A stretch of DNA of 64,000 nucleotides from Bizionia sp. M204 (GTDB taxonomy: Bacteria; Bacteroidota; Bacteroidia; Flavobacteriales; Flavobacteriaceae), in contig NZ_CP046242.1 in NCBI RefSeq assembly GCF_023205095.1, positions 2,655,001-2,719,000 of the forward strand. Reading direction: 5' to 3'. Numbering within the stretch: position 1 is the stretch's first letter; each line of letters opens with the position of its first letter. The translations under genes were made by a program, and so were the position numbers. Of this stretch, positions 25,289 through 34,831 are shown one piece after another. A model generated the notes under the pieces. That model had not been told where the DNA came from and searched no databases. It saw only the letters and a program-made list of their open reading frames with translations.

Positions 25289-26278
25289 ATGTCTTTAAAA
25301 AACGTACGATTGGAAGTCATGCAACACCTTGAAAAGGATGTGGATGCACTTATAGAAAAATATTTAATTCCTGTTGATAGTATTTGGCAACCATCAGATT
25401 TTTTACCGAATTCTGAAAGTGATAATTTTCTAGAAAGTGTGAAAGAAATCCGTGAGCTTTCTAAAGAATTGCCTTACGATTTTTGGGTAGTTTTAGTAGG
25501 TGATATGATTACTGAAGAAGCCTTACCAACCTACGAATCTTGGTTAATGGATGTAGAAGGTGTGGATCAAGTGGGACGAAATTCTTGGGGAAAATGGGTT
25601 CGCCATTGGACCGCTGAAGAAAACCGTCATGGTGATGTACTGAATAAATACTTGTATTTATCGGGACGCGTAAATATGAAAGAAATTGAAATAACCACAC
25701 AGCACCTTATTGCTGATGGTTTTGATATTGGAACTGATCGTGATCCTTATAAAAACTTTTTATACACCAGCTTTCAGGAATTGGCAACTTATATTTCGCA
25801 CAACCGCGTAGCCAAATTAGCAAAAGACAGAGGCAACAAGCAACTATCTAAAATGTGTAAAATTATTTCTGGTGATGAAATGCGTCACCATCATGCTTAC
25901 TGTGAGTTTGTAGAACGCATTTTTGCTGTAGACCCTAATCAGATGATGCTTGCGTTTCAACACATGATGAAATTAAAAATCACAATGCCAGCACATTTTT
26001 TAAGAGAATCTGGAAATAAAATAGGAACAGCTTTTGAAGAGTTTTCAAACACAGCACAGCGAATAGGTGTCTATACATCTGCTGATTATGTGGCTATTTT
26101 AGACAAATTATTAGTGCGTTGGGAAATTGATAAAATTACCAATCTGTCTGATGAAGCTGAAAAAGCAAGAGATTACCTCATGAAATTACCAGCGCGTTTA
26201 ACCCGACTTTCGGAACGCATGAAAGTACCTGAAAACTCATTTCAGTTTAAGTGGGTGGAGCCCGCTTCTTTAAAGTAA
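25289..26278 (+). CDS. Acyl-ACP desaturase (stearoyl-ACP desaturase family)
   Basis: 329 residues with the two di-iron EExxH motifs: EENRHGD (about residue 111) and DEMRHHH (about 197), plus upstream Glu ligands (TEEALP; QELATY). It introduces a double bond into acyl chains on ACP, giving unsaturated fatty acids for membranes. Follows plsC by 11 bp. Confidence 0.93.
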   Translation: MSLKNVRLEVMQHLEKDVDALIEKYLIPVDSIWQPSDFLPNSESDNFLESVKEIRELSKELPYDFWVVLVGDMITEEALPTYESWLMDVEGVDQVGRNSWGKWVRHWTAEENRHGDVLNKYLYLSGRVNMKEIEITTQHLIADGFDIGTDRDPYKNFLYTSFQELATYISHNRVAKLAKDRGNKQLSKMCKIISGDEMRHHHAYCEFVERIFAVDPNQMMLAFQHMMKLKITMPAHFLRESGNKIGTAFEEFSNTAQRIGVYTSADYVAILDKLLVRWEIDKITNLSDEAEKARDYLMKLPARLTRLSERMKVPENSFQFKWVEPASLK

Positions 26279-26344
26279 TATTTCAGATATTAATTTTTAA
26301 ATTCCTTTCAGTTTACTGGAAGGAATTCTTATTTTTAACACTTT

Positions 26345-27001
26345 ATGAAAAATCAACAAACACTAACAAATACCATCGCTTTTGTAAAAACCCAGTTACA
26401 AGATGCCGAAGGGGGACACGACTGGTTTCATATAGAACGTGTATATAAAAACGCCTTACTTATTTCAAAAAACGAAGCTGTCGATGATTTTGTTGTCGCT
26501 TTAGGAGCTTTACTTCATGACATTGCAGATAGTAAATTCCATAATGGCAATGAAACTATTGGTCCACAAACAGCACGTGAATTTTTGTTTAAAGAAAATG
26601 TGGATTCCAAAACCATTGAGCATGTCGTTCAAATTATTACGCATATTTCATATAGTTCAAGTTTAGATCCCAATAAATCTTTTTCATCACCCGAATTGGA
26701 TGTGGTTCAAGATGCGGACAGACTAGATGCATTAGGAGCCATAGGCATTGCCAGAACTTTTAATTATGGTGGCTTTAAAAATCGGGCACTTTATAATCCA
26801 GAAATTAAGCCTGATTTAACCATGGATAAGGAGACTTATAAGAAATCAAAAGCTCCTACCATAAATCATTTTTATGAGAAGCTACTGCGCCTAAAAGACA
26901 CCATGAATACCAAGACGGGAAAAAAAATAGCTGAAAAACGGCATCAATTTATGCTCGGGTTTTTAGAGCAATTTTTTGCCGAATGGGATGGAAAGCGATA
27001 A
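26345..27001 (+). CDS. HD-domain phosphohydrolase
   Basis: 218 residues with the HD motif set: H in DWFHIERVYKNA, HD in LLHDIADSKF (about residues 58-59) and D in DADRLDA (about 119). Family members hydrolyse nucleotide phosphates or cyclic nucleotides; substrate unknown. It starts 67 bp after the desaturase and may be in the same transcript. Confidence 0.85.
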   Translation: MKNQQTLTNTIAFVKTQLQDAEGGHDWFHIERVYKNALLISKNEAVDDFVVALGALLHDIADSKFHNGNETIGPQTAREFLFKENVDSKTIEHVVQIITHISYSSSLDPNKSFSSPELDVVQDADRLDALGAIGIARTFNYGGFKNRALYNPEIKPDLTMDKETYKKSKAPTINHFYEKLLRLKDTMNTKTGKKIAEKRHQFMLGFLEQFFAEWDGKR

Positions 27002-27034
27002 ATTTCATTAAAAATTTTCACCATTTACCATAAA

Positions 27035-27065
27035 AAAACCTGAAAACAAAGTGTGTTCAGGTTTT
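27035..27065. terminator. Bidirectional terminator between convergent genes
   Basis: AAAACCTGAA (27035-27044) pairs with TTCAGGTTTT (27056-27065), flanked by A and T runs, between the HD gene and the convergent enoyl-CoA hydratase gene. Confidence 0.85.
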
Positions 27066-27088
27066 AATTTACTACAAATTATTGAGTT

Positions 27089-27871
27089 TTATTTCCCTGG
27101 GAAATCGGCTTTACGTTTTTCTAAAAAGGCTGTTGTTCCTTCTTTAAAATCGTCTGTTCCAAAGCAATTTCCAAATTCTTCAATTTCTACATCGTATCCA
27201 TTTACACCATCTTTAAAATTCGCATTAACGGCTTTAATAGCGCCTTTTATGGCTACGGATGAATTACGCATAATTTTGCCAGCAATTTTTTCTGCAAGCG
27301 GAATAAGTTCTTCTTCTGTTGTTACGTGGTTAACCAATCCGTATTCCAAAGCTTGATTGGCATCAATCATTCCCGCTGTCATAACCATTTCCATGGCACG
27401 ACCTTTACCTACTAATTGTGGTAAACGTTGTGTACCACCATAACCTGGAATAACACCTAATGACACTTCAGGAAGTCCCATTTTAGCATTCATACTCGCT
27501 ATTCTAAAATGGCAAGCCATAGCCAATTCTAATCCGCCACCCAATGCAAAGCCATTAACGGCAGCAATAACTGGTGTGCTTAAATTTTCAACAAAATTAA
27601 AAAGAAGGTCCTGACCTTTAGCGGCCAATTTCCCGCCATTATATTCATCAAAGTTGGCAAATTCGCTAATATCTGCTCCTGCAACAAAGGCCTTTTCGCC
27701 ACTTCCCGTAATAATAATAACTTTAGTGGCCGAATCCGAATTGGCAGCTTTAAAAGCATCATGCAATTCCTGAATGGTTTCCTTATTTAAAGCGTTTAAT
27801 TTACTAGGTCTGTTTATTGTAATGGTTGTTAATCCGTTTTGGGTTTCGGAAAGAATGTTGTTATATGACAT
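27089..27871 (-). CDS. Enoyl-CoA hydratase/isomerase (crotonase) family protein
   Basis: 260 residues. The oxyanion-hole segments are AFVAGADISEF (about residue 61) and GFALGGGLELAMACHFRIA (about 105). The two catalytic acidic residues typical of hydratases are present (Glu in GGGLELA and Glu in GLPEVSLG near 135). It hydrates enoyl-CoA in fatty-acid oxidation. Single gene on the minus strand, ending at a shared terminator. Confidence 0.92.
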   Translation of the reverse strand: MSYNNILSETQNGLTTITINRPSKLNALNKETIQELHDAFKAANSDSATKVIIITGSGEKAFVAGADISEFANFDEYNGGKLAAKGQDLLFNFVENLSTPVIAAVNGFALGGGLELAMACHFRIASMNAKMGLPEVSLGVIPGYGGTQRLPQLVGKGRAMEMVMTAGMIDANQALEYGLVNHVTTEEELIPLAEKIAGKIMRNSSVAIKGAIKAVNANFKDGVNGYDVEIEEFGNCFGTDDFKEGTTAFLEKRKADFPGK

Positions 27872-27931
27872 GTATGTTGATTTTTAACAAGTGGCTCCAA
27901 GTAATCAGAGCACTCCTAATTAATATTAAAT

Positions 27932-29389
27932 TTATTTTTTAGGAATCGTTACTGTAAACGTCGTTCCTTTATTTAGTTGTGATGTAAAGGTAATATTTCC
28001 GTTATAAGTTTCCACAATATTCTTAACCATTCCTAAGCCTAATCCCATTCCACTATTTTTGGTTGTAAATTTGGGCTCAAATATTTTTTCTTTATTTTCT
28101 TCTGAAATACCTTTTCCATTATCGGTTACAATAATGTTTACAAACCCATTATCGTCCCGAACCTCAACAACAATTTTTGGTGTTTTTAAACCATCTTCAG
28201 GAATGGCTTGAATACCATTTTTAACTAAATTAGTTACCACACGAATGAGTTGTGTTCTATCAAAATTGGCTATAATTTCCTTCTTTTCGGCTATAAAAAC
28301 AATGTAATCTTCATTAAAAATATCCAAGGCTAACTTAACAATTTTTACCACATTTAAGGTTTCATTTTCTTGAGCAGGCATTTTTGCAAAATTTGAAAAT
28401 GCCGAAGCAATAGAACTCATAGTATCTATTTGTTGAATTAAGGTTTTGCTATATTCATCTACTTTTTCGTAAATATTAGGGTCTTCAGGATCAAATTTAC
28501 GTTGAAAACTTTGGACACTCAACCGCATGGGTGTTAGTGGGTTTTTAATTTCATGAGCCACTTGTTTAGCCATTTCGCGCCAAGCTTGTTCACGCTCGCT
28601 AGTTGCTAATTTTACCGCACTGGCTTCTAGCTCGTCAATCATACTATTATATGAGTTTACTAGAATAGCAATTTCTTGACTGGTAGAGCCAATATCAATC
28701 TTTTTATTCCGTGTTTCAAAGCGTGTTTCATTCATTTTATCACTTATAGTTTTAAGTGATTTTGTAATGTATTTTGACAATAAATAGGCTAAACCAATAG
28801 CAATAATTAACATTACAAAATAGGCATAGCTTAAGCGTTCTAAAAATTCGCGTAATTCTTTATTTAGAAAATCATCGTTTTCTAAATAATGTAAATTCAA
28901 TATAGCTAGCGGTTTAAAACGTTTATCTGTGATGATGGAGTAGGATGATAAATAATTATCAGAATTCTCCAAAGTATTCGTTACGTAGCGATGGTCTAAC
29001 GAATGAGAAATGGTATTTAATATTTTAGCATCCAAACATTTGGTTAGTGAATCAGATTCAAAACTGGCTTTAGATGATTTTAACAAACCACCTTCTAAAT
29101 CATACAGATTTATTTCCATATTATGGATGGTAGCTATTTGATAGATGGCATCCTTGAAAATAAGCGTCATCATTTCAGGAATTACCTCGTAAGTGGTTTC
29201 CTTAATGGTATACTCTATACTGGCCCGAATGTTTTCCTCCTTACGCTCCAGTCTATCTTGATGATATTCTCGAGCTTCCTCATTATATTGATAAATGGTA
29301 ACACCCGCAATTAGAATAGAAGCCAATAACACCAACAAAATCATGGCAATAAAAATGCGTAATCTTAAAGAGAGTCTGGCTAATTTCAT
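27932..29389 (-). CDS. NtrY-like membrane sensor histidine kinase
   Basis: 485 residues: membrane helix at 10-30, an extracytoplasmic sensing domain (about 35-185), a second helix (about 190-210), a HAMP-like linker, the phosphorylated His in AHEIKNPLTPMRL (about residue 280), and an ATPase domain with N (VTNLVKNGIQA) and G boxes (DNGKGI, GMGLGLGMV). No response regulator lies next to it. The gene ends 42 bp upstream of the crotonase gene (60 bp between stop and start). Confidence 0.93.
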   Translation of the reverse strand: MKLARLSLRLRIFIAMILLVLLASILIAGVTIYQYNEEAREYHQDRLERKEENIRASIEYTIKETTYEVIPEMMTLIFKDAIYQIATIHNMEINLYDLEGGLLKSSKASFESDSLTKCLDAKILNTISHSLDHRYVTNTLENSDNYLSSYSIITDKRFKPLAILNLHYLENDDFLNKELREFLERLSYAYFVMLIIAIGLAYLLSKYITKSLKTISDKMNETRFETRNKKIDIGSTSQEIAILVNSYNSMIDELEASAVKLATSEREQAWREMAKQVAHEIKNPLTPMRLSVQSFQRKFDPEDPNIYEKVDEYSKTLIQQIDTMSSIASAFSNFAKMPAQENETLNVVKIVKLALDIFNEDYIVFIAEKKEIIANFDRTQLIRVVTNLVKNGIQAIPEDGLKTPKIVVEVRDDNGFVNIIVTDNGKGISEENKEKIFEPKFTTKNSGMGLGLGMVKNIVETYNGNITFTSQLNKGTTFTVTIPKK

Positions 29390-29434
29390 GTATCGCGTTT
29401 AAGTTTTTAAGTTATCAAGAATTACGCCAATATT

Positions 29435-29983
29435 TTAAGCATTGGGATTTTTGCTTCTAATATTTTTATAAATCTTAAACCCTAACATCAATAAAATACC
29501 TAAAACGAATATACCTATTACACCAAATACCCAATTTATAGCGCTTTTCAGGATGACTAAAAACACAACGGCAAATAGAATAAAAGTGGCTCCTTCGTTC
29601 CAAAGTCGCATAAAATTTGATGATTTCCGTACATCATCATTCTGAAGTTGTTTATAAAATTGATGTGTTTTTAATTGGTAAATAATAAGTAGTAAAACAA
29701 ATAGTAATTTAACATGCATCCAAGGTTGTTCCAACCAAACCGGTTGTAAAACCAGCAACCAAACAGCAAAAACAGTTGCTAAAATAGCAGATGGCCAGGT
29801 AATGATATTCCAAAGTCGCTTGGCCATTAATTTTAATTGCGTGCCTAAAATTTCTTTGTCTGGTGATGGTTTATGATATGCTTCAATTTGATACACAAAC
29901 AATCTAGGAATGTAAAACAAACCTGCAAACCAAGTAACGACAAATATAAGATGAAGGGATTTTATGTAGTTGTAATATTCCAC
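29435..29983 (-). CDS. hemJ: Protoporphyrinogen IX oxidase HemJ (CopD-like)
   Basis: 182 residues with four to five membrane helices. The signature His in SLHLIFVVTWFAGLFYIPRLF (His11) and the later conserved Lys/Arg are in place. It oxidises protoporphyrinogen IX, the penultimate haem step. The location near hemH and the hemA-hemB cluster supports this over a copper-resistance role. Confidence 0.9.
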   Translation of the reverse strand: MEYYNYIKSLHLIFVVTWFAGLFYIPRLFVYQIEAYHKPSPDKEILGTQLKLMAKRLWNIITWPSAILATVFAVWLLVLQPVWLEQPWMHVKLLFVLLLIIYQLKTHQFYKQLQNDDVRKSSNFMRLWNEGATFILFAVVFLVILKSAINWVFGVIGIFVLGILLMLGFKIYKNIRSKNPNA

Positions 29984-29993
29984 GTGATTAAAA

Positions 29994-31358
29994 TTATGAG
30001 TTATTTTCAGTTACGGGTAAGGTAAGACTCTTTTTTATTTCCTTTTGAAGAAAAAATCCGGTAACAATAGTTGATAACACATCAGCAATAGGAAAGGACA
30101 TCCAAACACCCATTTCGCCATAAAAATGGGGCAAAATTAAAATGAGCGGGATAAAGAAAAATCCTTGCCTTGTTAGTGTTAATAGTAATGCCGGAATAGC
30201 CTTTCCTACAGCCTGAAAATAGGCAGCACCAATCAGTTGTAGTGCAATAATAGGTGTGGCTGCAAAAACCCATCGCATAGCGCTTGGAGTTTCCGCAATT
30301 ACTTCGGTATCTGATGTAAATAAACGCGTAATTGCTTCTGGAAAAATCATTAATAAAAGAAAAACTAAAGTAGCTAAACCCGCAGCATATTTTATAGCCG
30401 TATATATGGTTTCTTTAACACGATCATACTTTTCTGCACCATAATTATAACCAGCTATTGGCAAGAATCCTTGGGTAACGCCAAAAACGGGAAAAAGCGC
30501 AAACATGAGCATTCGTCCTACAATAGCGTACGCCGTAACGGATGTTTCGCCACCTAAATCGTACAGAATATTATTCATAAATAAATAGGTAATACTAACA
30601 ACAGCTTGTCTAGCAAGAGTAACGAAACCTAATGAACTGATTTCTGAAACGATGCTTTTATTGAGTCCTAAATGCGAAAAATTCAGTTTTAATTCAGAAT
30701 GTTTAGATAGAAAAAACCAAACGATAAAAGCAAGACATAGAATATAAGAACCCGTTGTTGCCCATGCGGCTCCTGCCATACCATAATCCAACAGGTTTAT
30801 AAAAACGTAGTCTAAAATTAAATTTCCCACGGACGGAATTAGCATGGCATACATGGCAAATTTGGGTTTGCCTTCTGCACGAATTACCGTGTTTCCCATC
30901 ATGCTTAATGCTAGAACAGGAACACCATACAATACAATTTTATAGTAAATTTTGGCTGGCTCAAAAATAGCACCTTGACCACCAAAAGCAGGAATAATAT
31001 CATTTACGTAAATTAAACCAAAGGTAACCATGGCAATGGTTAGCAACAACGTTAAGGTAATTTGATTTCCAAAAACTTTTAAAGCTTTTACGGAATTATT
31101 GGCACCAAGAGCTCGGGAAATAATGGACGACCCTCCTATTCCAATGCTCATACCTAAAGCGGCAATAAAGAAGGAAACAGGCAACACAACATTAATAGCT
31201 GCAATAGCCGTTGAACCAATCCATTGACCTACGAAAATGGTATCGACTAAAATATTTAGCGACATAACCAAAATACCTATAGATGCCGGTACAGCTTGCT
31301 TGATAAGCAATTTACCGATGGGACTTGTACCTAATTCTACAGATGCAATTTTAGCCAT
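29994..31358 (-). CDS. MATE-family efflux transporter
   Basis: 454 residues with twelve hydrophobic segments and the internal two-fold repeat of MatE domains (about residues 15-180 and 240-400). It sits 35 bp downstream of hemH and 10 bp upstream of hemJ, all on the minus strand, so the three are probably one transcript. The substrate is not evident; export of a porphyrin or drug would be speculation. Confidence 0.9.
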   Translation of the reverse strand: MAKIASVELGTSPIGKLLIKQAVPASIGILVMSLNILVDTIFVGQWIGSTAIAAINVVLPVSFFIAALGMSIGIGGSSIISRALGANNSVKALKVFGNQITLTLLLTIAMVTFGLIYVNDIIPAFGGQGAIFEPAKIYYKIVLYGVPVLALSMMGNTVIRAEGKPKFAMYAMLIPSVGNLILDYVFINLLDYGMAGAAWATTGSYILCLAFIVWFFLSKHSELKLNFSHLGLNKSIVSEISSLGFVTLARQAVVSITYLFMNNILYDLGGETSVTAYAIVGRMLMFALFPVFGVTQGFLPIAGYNYGAEKYDRVKETIYTAIKYAAGLATLVFLLLMIFPEAITRLFTSDTEVIAETPSAMRWVFAATPIIALQLIGAAYFQAVGKAIPALLLTLTRQGFFFIPLILILPHFYGEMGVWMSFPIADVLSTIVTGFFLQKEIKKSLTLPVTENNS

Positions 31359-31393
31359 ATTTATTTCCTAGATAATCGGAATTTCACTACAAT

Positions 31394-32428
31394 TTATACG
31401 GTTTCAGTTTCAGAAGTTGCCCAGTTATTAATCCATTTAGCTAATAAATCAACCCAAGGCTTATCAGCGTTTAAACAAGGAATTGTGGTAAATTCATTAC
31501 CGCCCATTTCGTGGAAAATTTCTTCACCTTCCATGGCAATTTCTTCTAAAGTTTCTAGGCAATCACTCACAAAGGCTGGCGTTACAATTGCCATGTTTTT
31601 AATGCCTTCTTTTCCTAGTCGTTCAATGGTTCGGTCTGTATATGGTAACAACCACGGATCGAAACCTAAACGGGATTGAAAACTAGACGAATATGTACCA
31701 GGTGCAAAACCTAATTTTTCAGCCACTAAACGCGTCACTTCGAAACATTGATGTCTGTAACAAAATTCATGTGCTGGAGATGGTGTTGCACAACAACTTC
31801 CATCAATTTTACAATGCGACTTGGTAATATCACTTTTTCGAATATGACGTTCCGGAACACCATGATACGAAAACAACAAATGTTCGTAATTTTTGCCTTC
31901 TAAATGTCGGGCAATACTATCGGATAGCACGTTAATATAATCAGAATTATTATAAAAAGCAGGTAAACTAGTGATGGTAACGTTTGGAAAATGTGCTTGA
32001 CGAATTTCCTCTGCCAACACCAAAATAGTTTCCGTTGTTGCCATAGCAAACTGCGGATATAATGGTATTAAAAACACGGCATCAACACCTTTATCTACTA
32101 ATTCTTGAATTCCCTTTTTAATAGTCATACTGCCATAACGCATGGCCAAAGCTACAGGATAATCCACCTCTTGCTGAATACGTTCCTGCAACTGTTCAGA
32201 AAGCACAATTAATGGCGAACCGTTTTCCCACCATATTTTTTTATAAGCAGCTGCTGATGCTTTTGGACGCGTATTTAAGATAATACCTTTTACAATCAAG
32301 GTACGTGCCCAAAGTGGCACATCAATTACACGTTCATCCATTAAAAATTCTCCTAAATACTTTTTTACATCTTTCGGTTCTGGACTATCTGGTGAACCTA
32401 GATTAACGAGTAAAACGCCTTTTTTCAT
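31394..32428 (-). CDS. hemH: Ferrochelatase
   Basis: 344 residues. The catalytic His is in LLFSYHGVPERH (about residue 190) and the second ligand Glu in CLETLEEI (about 275). A Cys-rich insertion (CKIDGSCCATPSPAHEFCY) is present near residues 206-225, which may bind a [2Fe-2S] cluster or iron. It inserts Fe(II) into protoporphyrin IX. First gene of a minus-strand run with MATE and hemJ. Confidence 0.95.
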   Translation of the reverse strand: MKKGVLLVNLGSPDSPEPKDVKKYLGEFLMDERVIDVPLWARTLIVKGIILNTRPKASAAAYKKIWWENGSPLIVLSEQLQERIQQEVDYPVALAMRYGSMTIKKGIQELVDKGVDAVFLIPLYPQFAMATTETILVLAEEIRQAHFPNVTITSLPAFYNNSDYINVLSDSIARHLEGKNYEHLLFSYHGVPERHIRKSDITKSHCKIDGSCCATPSPAHEFCYRHQCFEVTRLVAEKLGFAPGTYSSSFQSRLGFDPWLLPYTDRTIERLGKEGIKNMAIVTPAFVSDCLETLEEIAMEGEEIFHEMGGNEFTTIPCLNADKPWVDLLAKWINNWATSETETV

Positions 32429-32478
32429 TCAATATTTTTTTTGGTAACTAAAGCTCTTTTTGTATTCCGAATTTGAAT

Positions 32479-33372
32479 TTACGAAGATACTGACATTATG
32501 TATTTTTTTGGCGTTGTGCCATATTTCTTTTTAAAGGCGGCAATAAAATGACTAGATGTACTGTAACCAACTTTTAAACCTACTTCATTGACGTTATTAT
32601 CACCAGATTCTAATAATTTTCTGGCAACTTCCATTTTATAATCAAATAGAAAACTAAATACAGAATCGCCATAAATTTCTTTAAAGCCTTCCTTTAGTTT
32701 CTTTAAACTTAATTGAATTTCATCTGCTAATTCCTGAAGCGTTGGAGGTTCAGACATGCGTGAAATAATAATATCTTTCGCTTTCTTAATTTTCAAGACA
32801 TTGGTTTCATCCGCTAAAAATGGACATTGTTCAATATTAGCATCTTCGCTTCTATTAAAATACAAACTCAATAATTCGTATGCTTTCGCTTTAAAATACA
32901 AGCTTTTAACAGATGAGTTTAAATTATAATTAATCAATTGATTAAGCACAATAGCCATTGATGGCGAAATGACACTATCCTTATAATACTTTTTGTCCTT
33001 ATTATCACCACTTAAAAACGTGATGTAATTGGCTTCTTGCGAAAATAATCCGTGAAATTTTTGAATCGAAAAAATCATGGATACCAACCAAGATTTTGGT
33101 TGAACACTCATGTGTATCGGTAAATCACGTTGCGGATTGTATAATAATAAAGCCGTTTCTTCTTTTATATTTAAAGAATAACTCCCATTATTAAACATAA
33201 AGACACTAGAACCTTTTACACAGAAATGAAATTGAATAAAGCTACTATCAATCTCGCGTTCAACTATTTCGGCTTGGTCATTATCATTTTGATAGGTTAA
33301 AATGATAAATCCATCATCTACATTCGTTTCTTTAAAAGTTCTTTGAGCGACATTTTTTACAGTATCTGCCAT
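32479..33372 (-). CDS. AraC-family transcriptional regulator
   Basis: 297 residues: an N-terminal effector-like domain (about 1-190) and a C-terminal double HTH (about 205-297; LQELADEIQLSLKKLKEGFKE, GYSTSSHFIAAFKKKYGTTPKKY). Divergent from hemA across a 196-bp gap that carries an FNR-like box, and adjacent to hemH, so it probably controls haem synthesis (inference). Confidence 0.9.
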   Translation of the reverse strand: MADTVKNVAQRTFKETNVDDGFIILTYQNDNDQAEIVEREIDSSFIQFHFCVKGSSVFMFNNGSYSLNIKEETALLLYNPQRDLPIHMSVQPKSWLVSMIFSIQKFHGLFSQEANYITFLSGDNKDKKYYKDSVISPSMAIVLNQLINYNLNSSVKSLYFKAKAYELLSLYFNRSEDANIEQCPFLADETNVLKIKKAKDIIISRMSEPPTLQELADEIQLSLKKLKEGFKEIYGDSVFSFLFDYKMEVARKLLESGDNNVNEVGLKVGYSTSSHFIAAFKKKYGTTPKKYIMSVSS

Positions 33373-33437
33373 AGATATTTTTTCTTTCTATTTAGATTCA
33401 TTCTAAACTAATAAGTCTAAATTCGTTGGTACGACTG

Positions 33438-33458
33438 CAAAAGTATGACATTTATCAT
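33438..33458 (-). promoter_or_regulatory. -7 element and FNR/CRP-like box in the AraC/hemA gap
   Basis: TACTTTTG on the minus strand (33445-33438) is a -7 element for the AraC gene. ATGACATTTATCAT (33445-33458) next to it has the ATGAY-N4-ATCAT form shared with sites at 811 and 6106. On the plus strand the box is 111 bp upstream of the hemA start. Confidence 0.5.
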
Positions 33459-33568
33459 ATTATTTTGAAAAATAACGTTAAAAAACCCGTAACGATACTA
33501 ATAGTTCTTTGAGCGTTACTTTATTCCACATTACCAATCTACATTTGTTAGGAATTTTGAAAACGACT

Positions 33569-34831
33569 ATGGAGCAATACCAAATTTCTAAAGGAACCTA
33601 CTTCTACGCCATCGGGATAAGTTATAAAAAAGCGGATGCCGAAATACGTGGCCACTTTAGTTTAGACGATTCTGGAAAACAAGCCCTGTTAGAACAAGCC
33701 AAAAACAGTGGTGTTGAAAGCTTGATAGTTACCTCTACGTGTAACCGTACAGAAATTTACGGCTTTGCAGAACATCCATACCAACTCATCAAACTCTTGT
33801 GTGATAACACCAAAGGTACCGTTGATGAGTTTCAAAAAGTAGCTTACATATATAAAAACCGTGATGCTATCTCACACATGTTCCGCGTAGGTTCTGGATT
33901 AGACAGTCAAATTTTAGGTGATTTTGAAATAATAGGTCAATTGAAAAACGCCACGATTGCTTCAAAAAAATTAGGCCTTGTTAATTCATTTTTAGAACGT
34001 TTAATAAATTCCGTTATTCAAGCAAGTAAACGTATTAAAACAGAAACAAATATTTCATCAGGAGCTACATCGGTTTCATTTGCATCTGTTCAATATATTT
34101 TAAATGAAGTTACTGATGTTGCTTCAAAAAACATCCTATTATTTGGAACAGGCAAAATAGGGAGAAACACCTGTGAAAATTTGGTGAAACACTCTAAAAA
34201 TTCGCACATAACCCTTATTAATAGAACAAAAAATAAAGCAGAACGTATTGCAGGTAAATTCAATTTAATTGTAAAAGATTACGCCAATTTACAAGAGGAA
34301 ATTAGCGCGACTGATGTTTTAATTGTTGCAACAGGCGCACAATTACCAACCGTTGATAAAGATATTATTCAGAACAAAAAACCGTTATTAATTTTAGATT
34401 TATCCATTCCGAAAAACGTTAATAGCAACGTTACAGATTTACCAAACGTAACTCTAATTCATATGGATCAATTGGCGGAAATGACAGATGCCACGCTTGA
34501 AAACAGACGTTTGGACATTCCGCGTGCAGAAGCTATTATTGAAGACATCAAAGCCGAGTTTAGCAGTTGGTTGGTAACTAGACGTTTTGCACCAACCATT
34601 AAAGCTTTAAAGTTAAAATTAACGGATTTTAAAAATGCGGAACTAGATACACAACGAAAAAAAATAGCCGATTTTAACGAATCGCAAGCTGAACTGATCA
34701 GCAATAATATTATTCAAAAAATTACCAATCATTTCGCGCATCACTTAAAAGATGATGCCGTTACTACTGATGAAAGCCTAGAACTTATAAAAAAGGTATT
34801 TCAACTTGAAGAAACCATAAAACATGTCTAA
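33569..34831 (+). CDS. hemA: Glutamyl-tRNA reductase
   Basis: 420 residues from ATG 33569 (MEQYQISKGTYF); an ATG at 33509 adds 20 residues that do not belong to the family. The nucleophilic Cys is in STCNRTEIYG (about residue 52). The NADPH fold has LLFGTGKIG (about 185). A helical dimerisation tail ends the protein. First enzyme of the C5 route to haem; overlaps hemC by 8 bp. Confidence 0.95.
   Translation: MEQYQISKGTYFYAIGISYKKADAEIRGHFSLDDSGKQALLEQAKNSGVESLIVTSTCNRTEIYGFAEHPYQLIKLLCDNTKGTVDEFQKVAYIYKNRDAISHMFRVGSGLDSQILGDFEIIGQLKNATIASKKLGLVNSFLERLINSVIQASKRIKTETNISSGATSVSFASVQYILNEVTDVASKNILLFGTGKIGRNTCENLVKHSKNSHITLINRTKNKAERIAGKFNLIVKDYANLQEEISATDVLIVATGAQLPTVDKDIIQNKKPLLILDLSIPKNVNSNVTDLPNVTLIHMDQLAEMTDATLENRRLDIPRAEAIIEDIKAEFSSWLVTRRFAPTIKALKLKLTDFKNAELDTQRKKIADFNESQAELISNNIIQKITNHFAHHLKDDAVTTDESLELIKKVFQLEETIKHV

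Noticed and set aside
29994-31358. MATE gene as a dedicated porphyrin exporter
   Set aside because: Position beside hemH and hemJ is suggestive, but nothing in the sequence shows the substrate.
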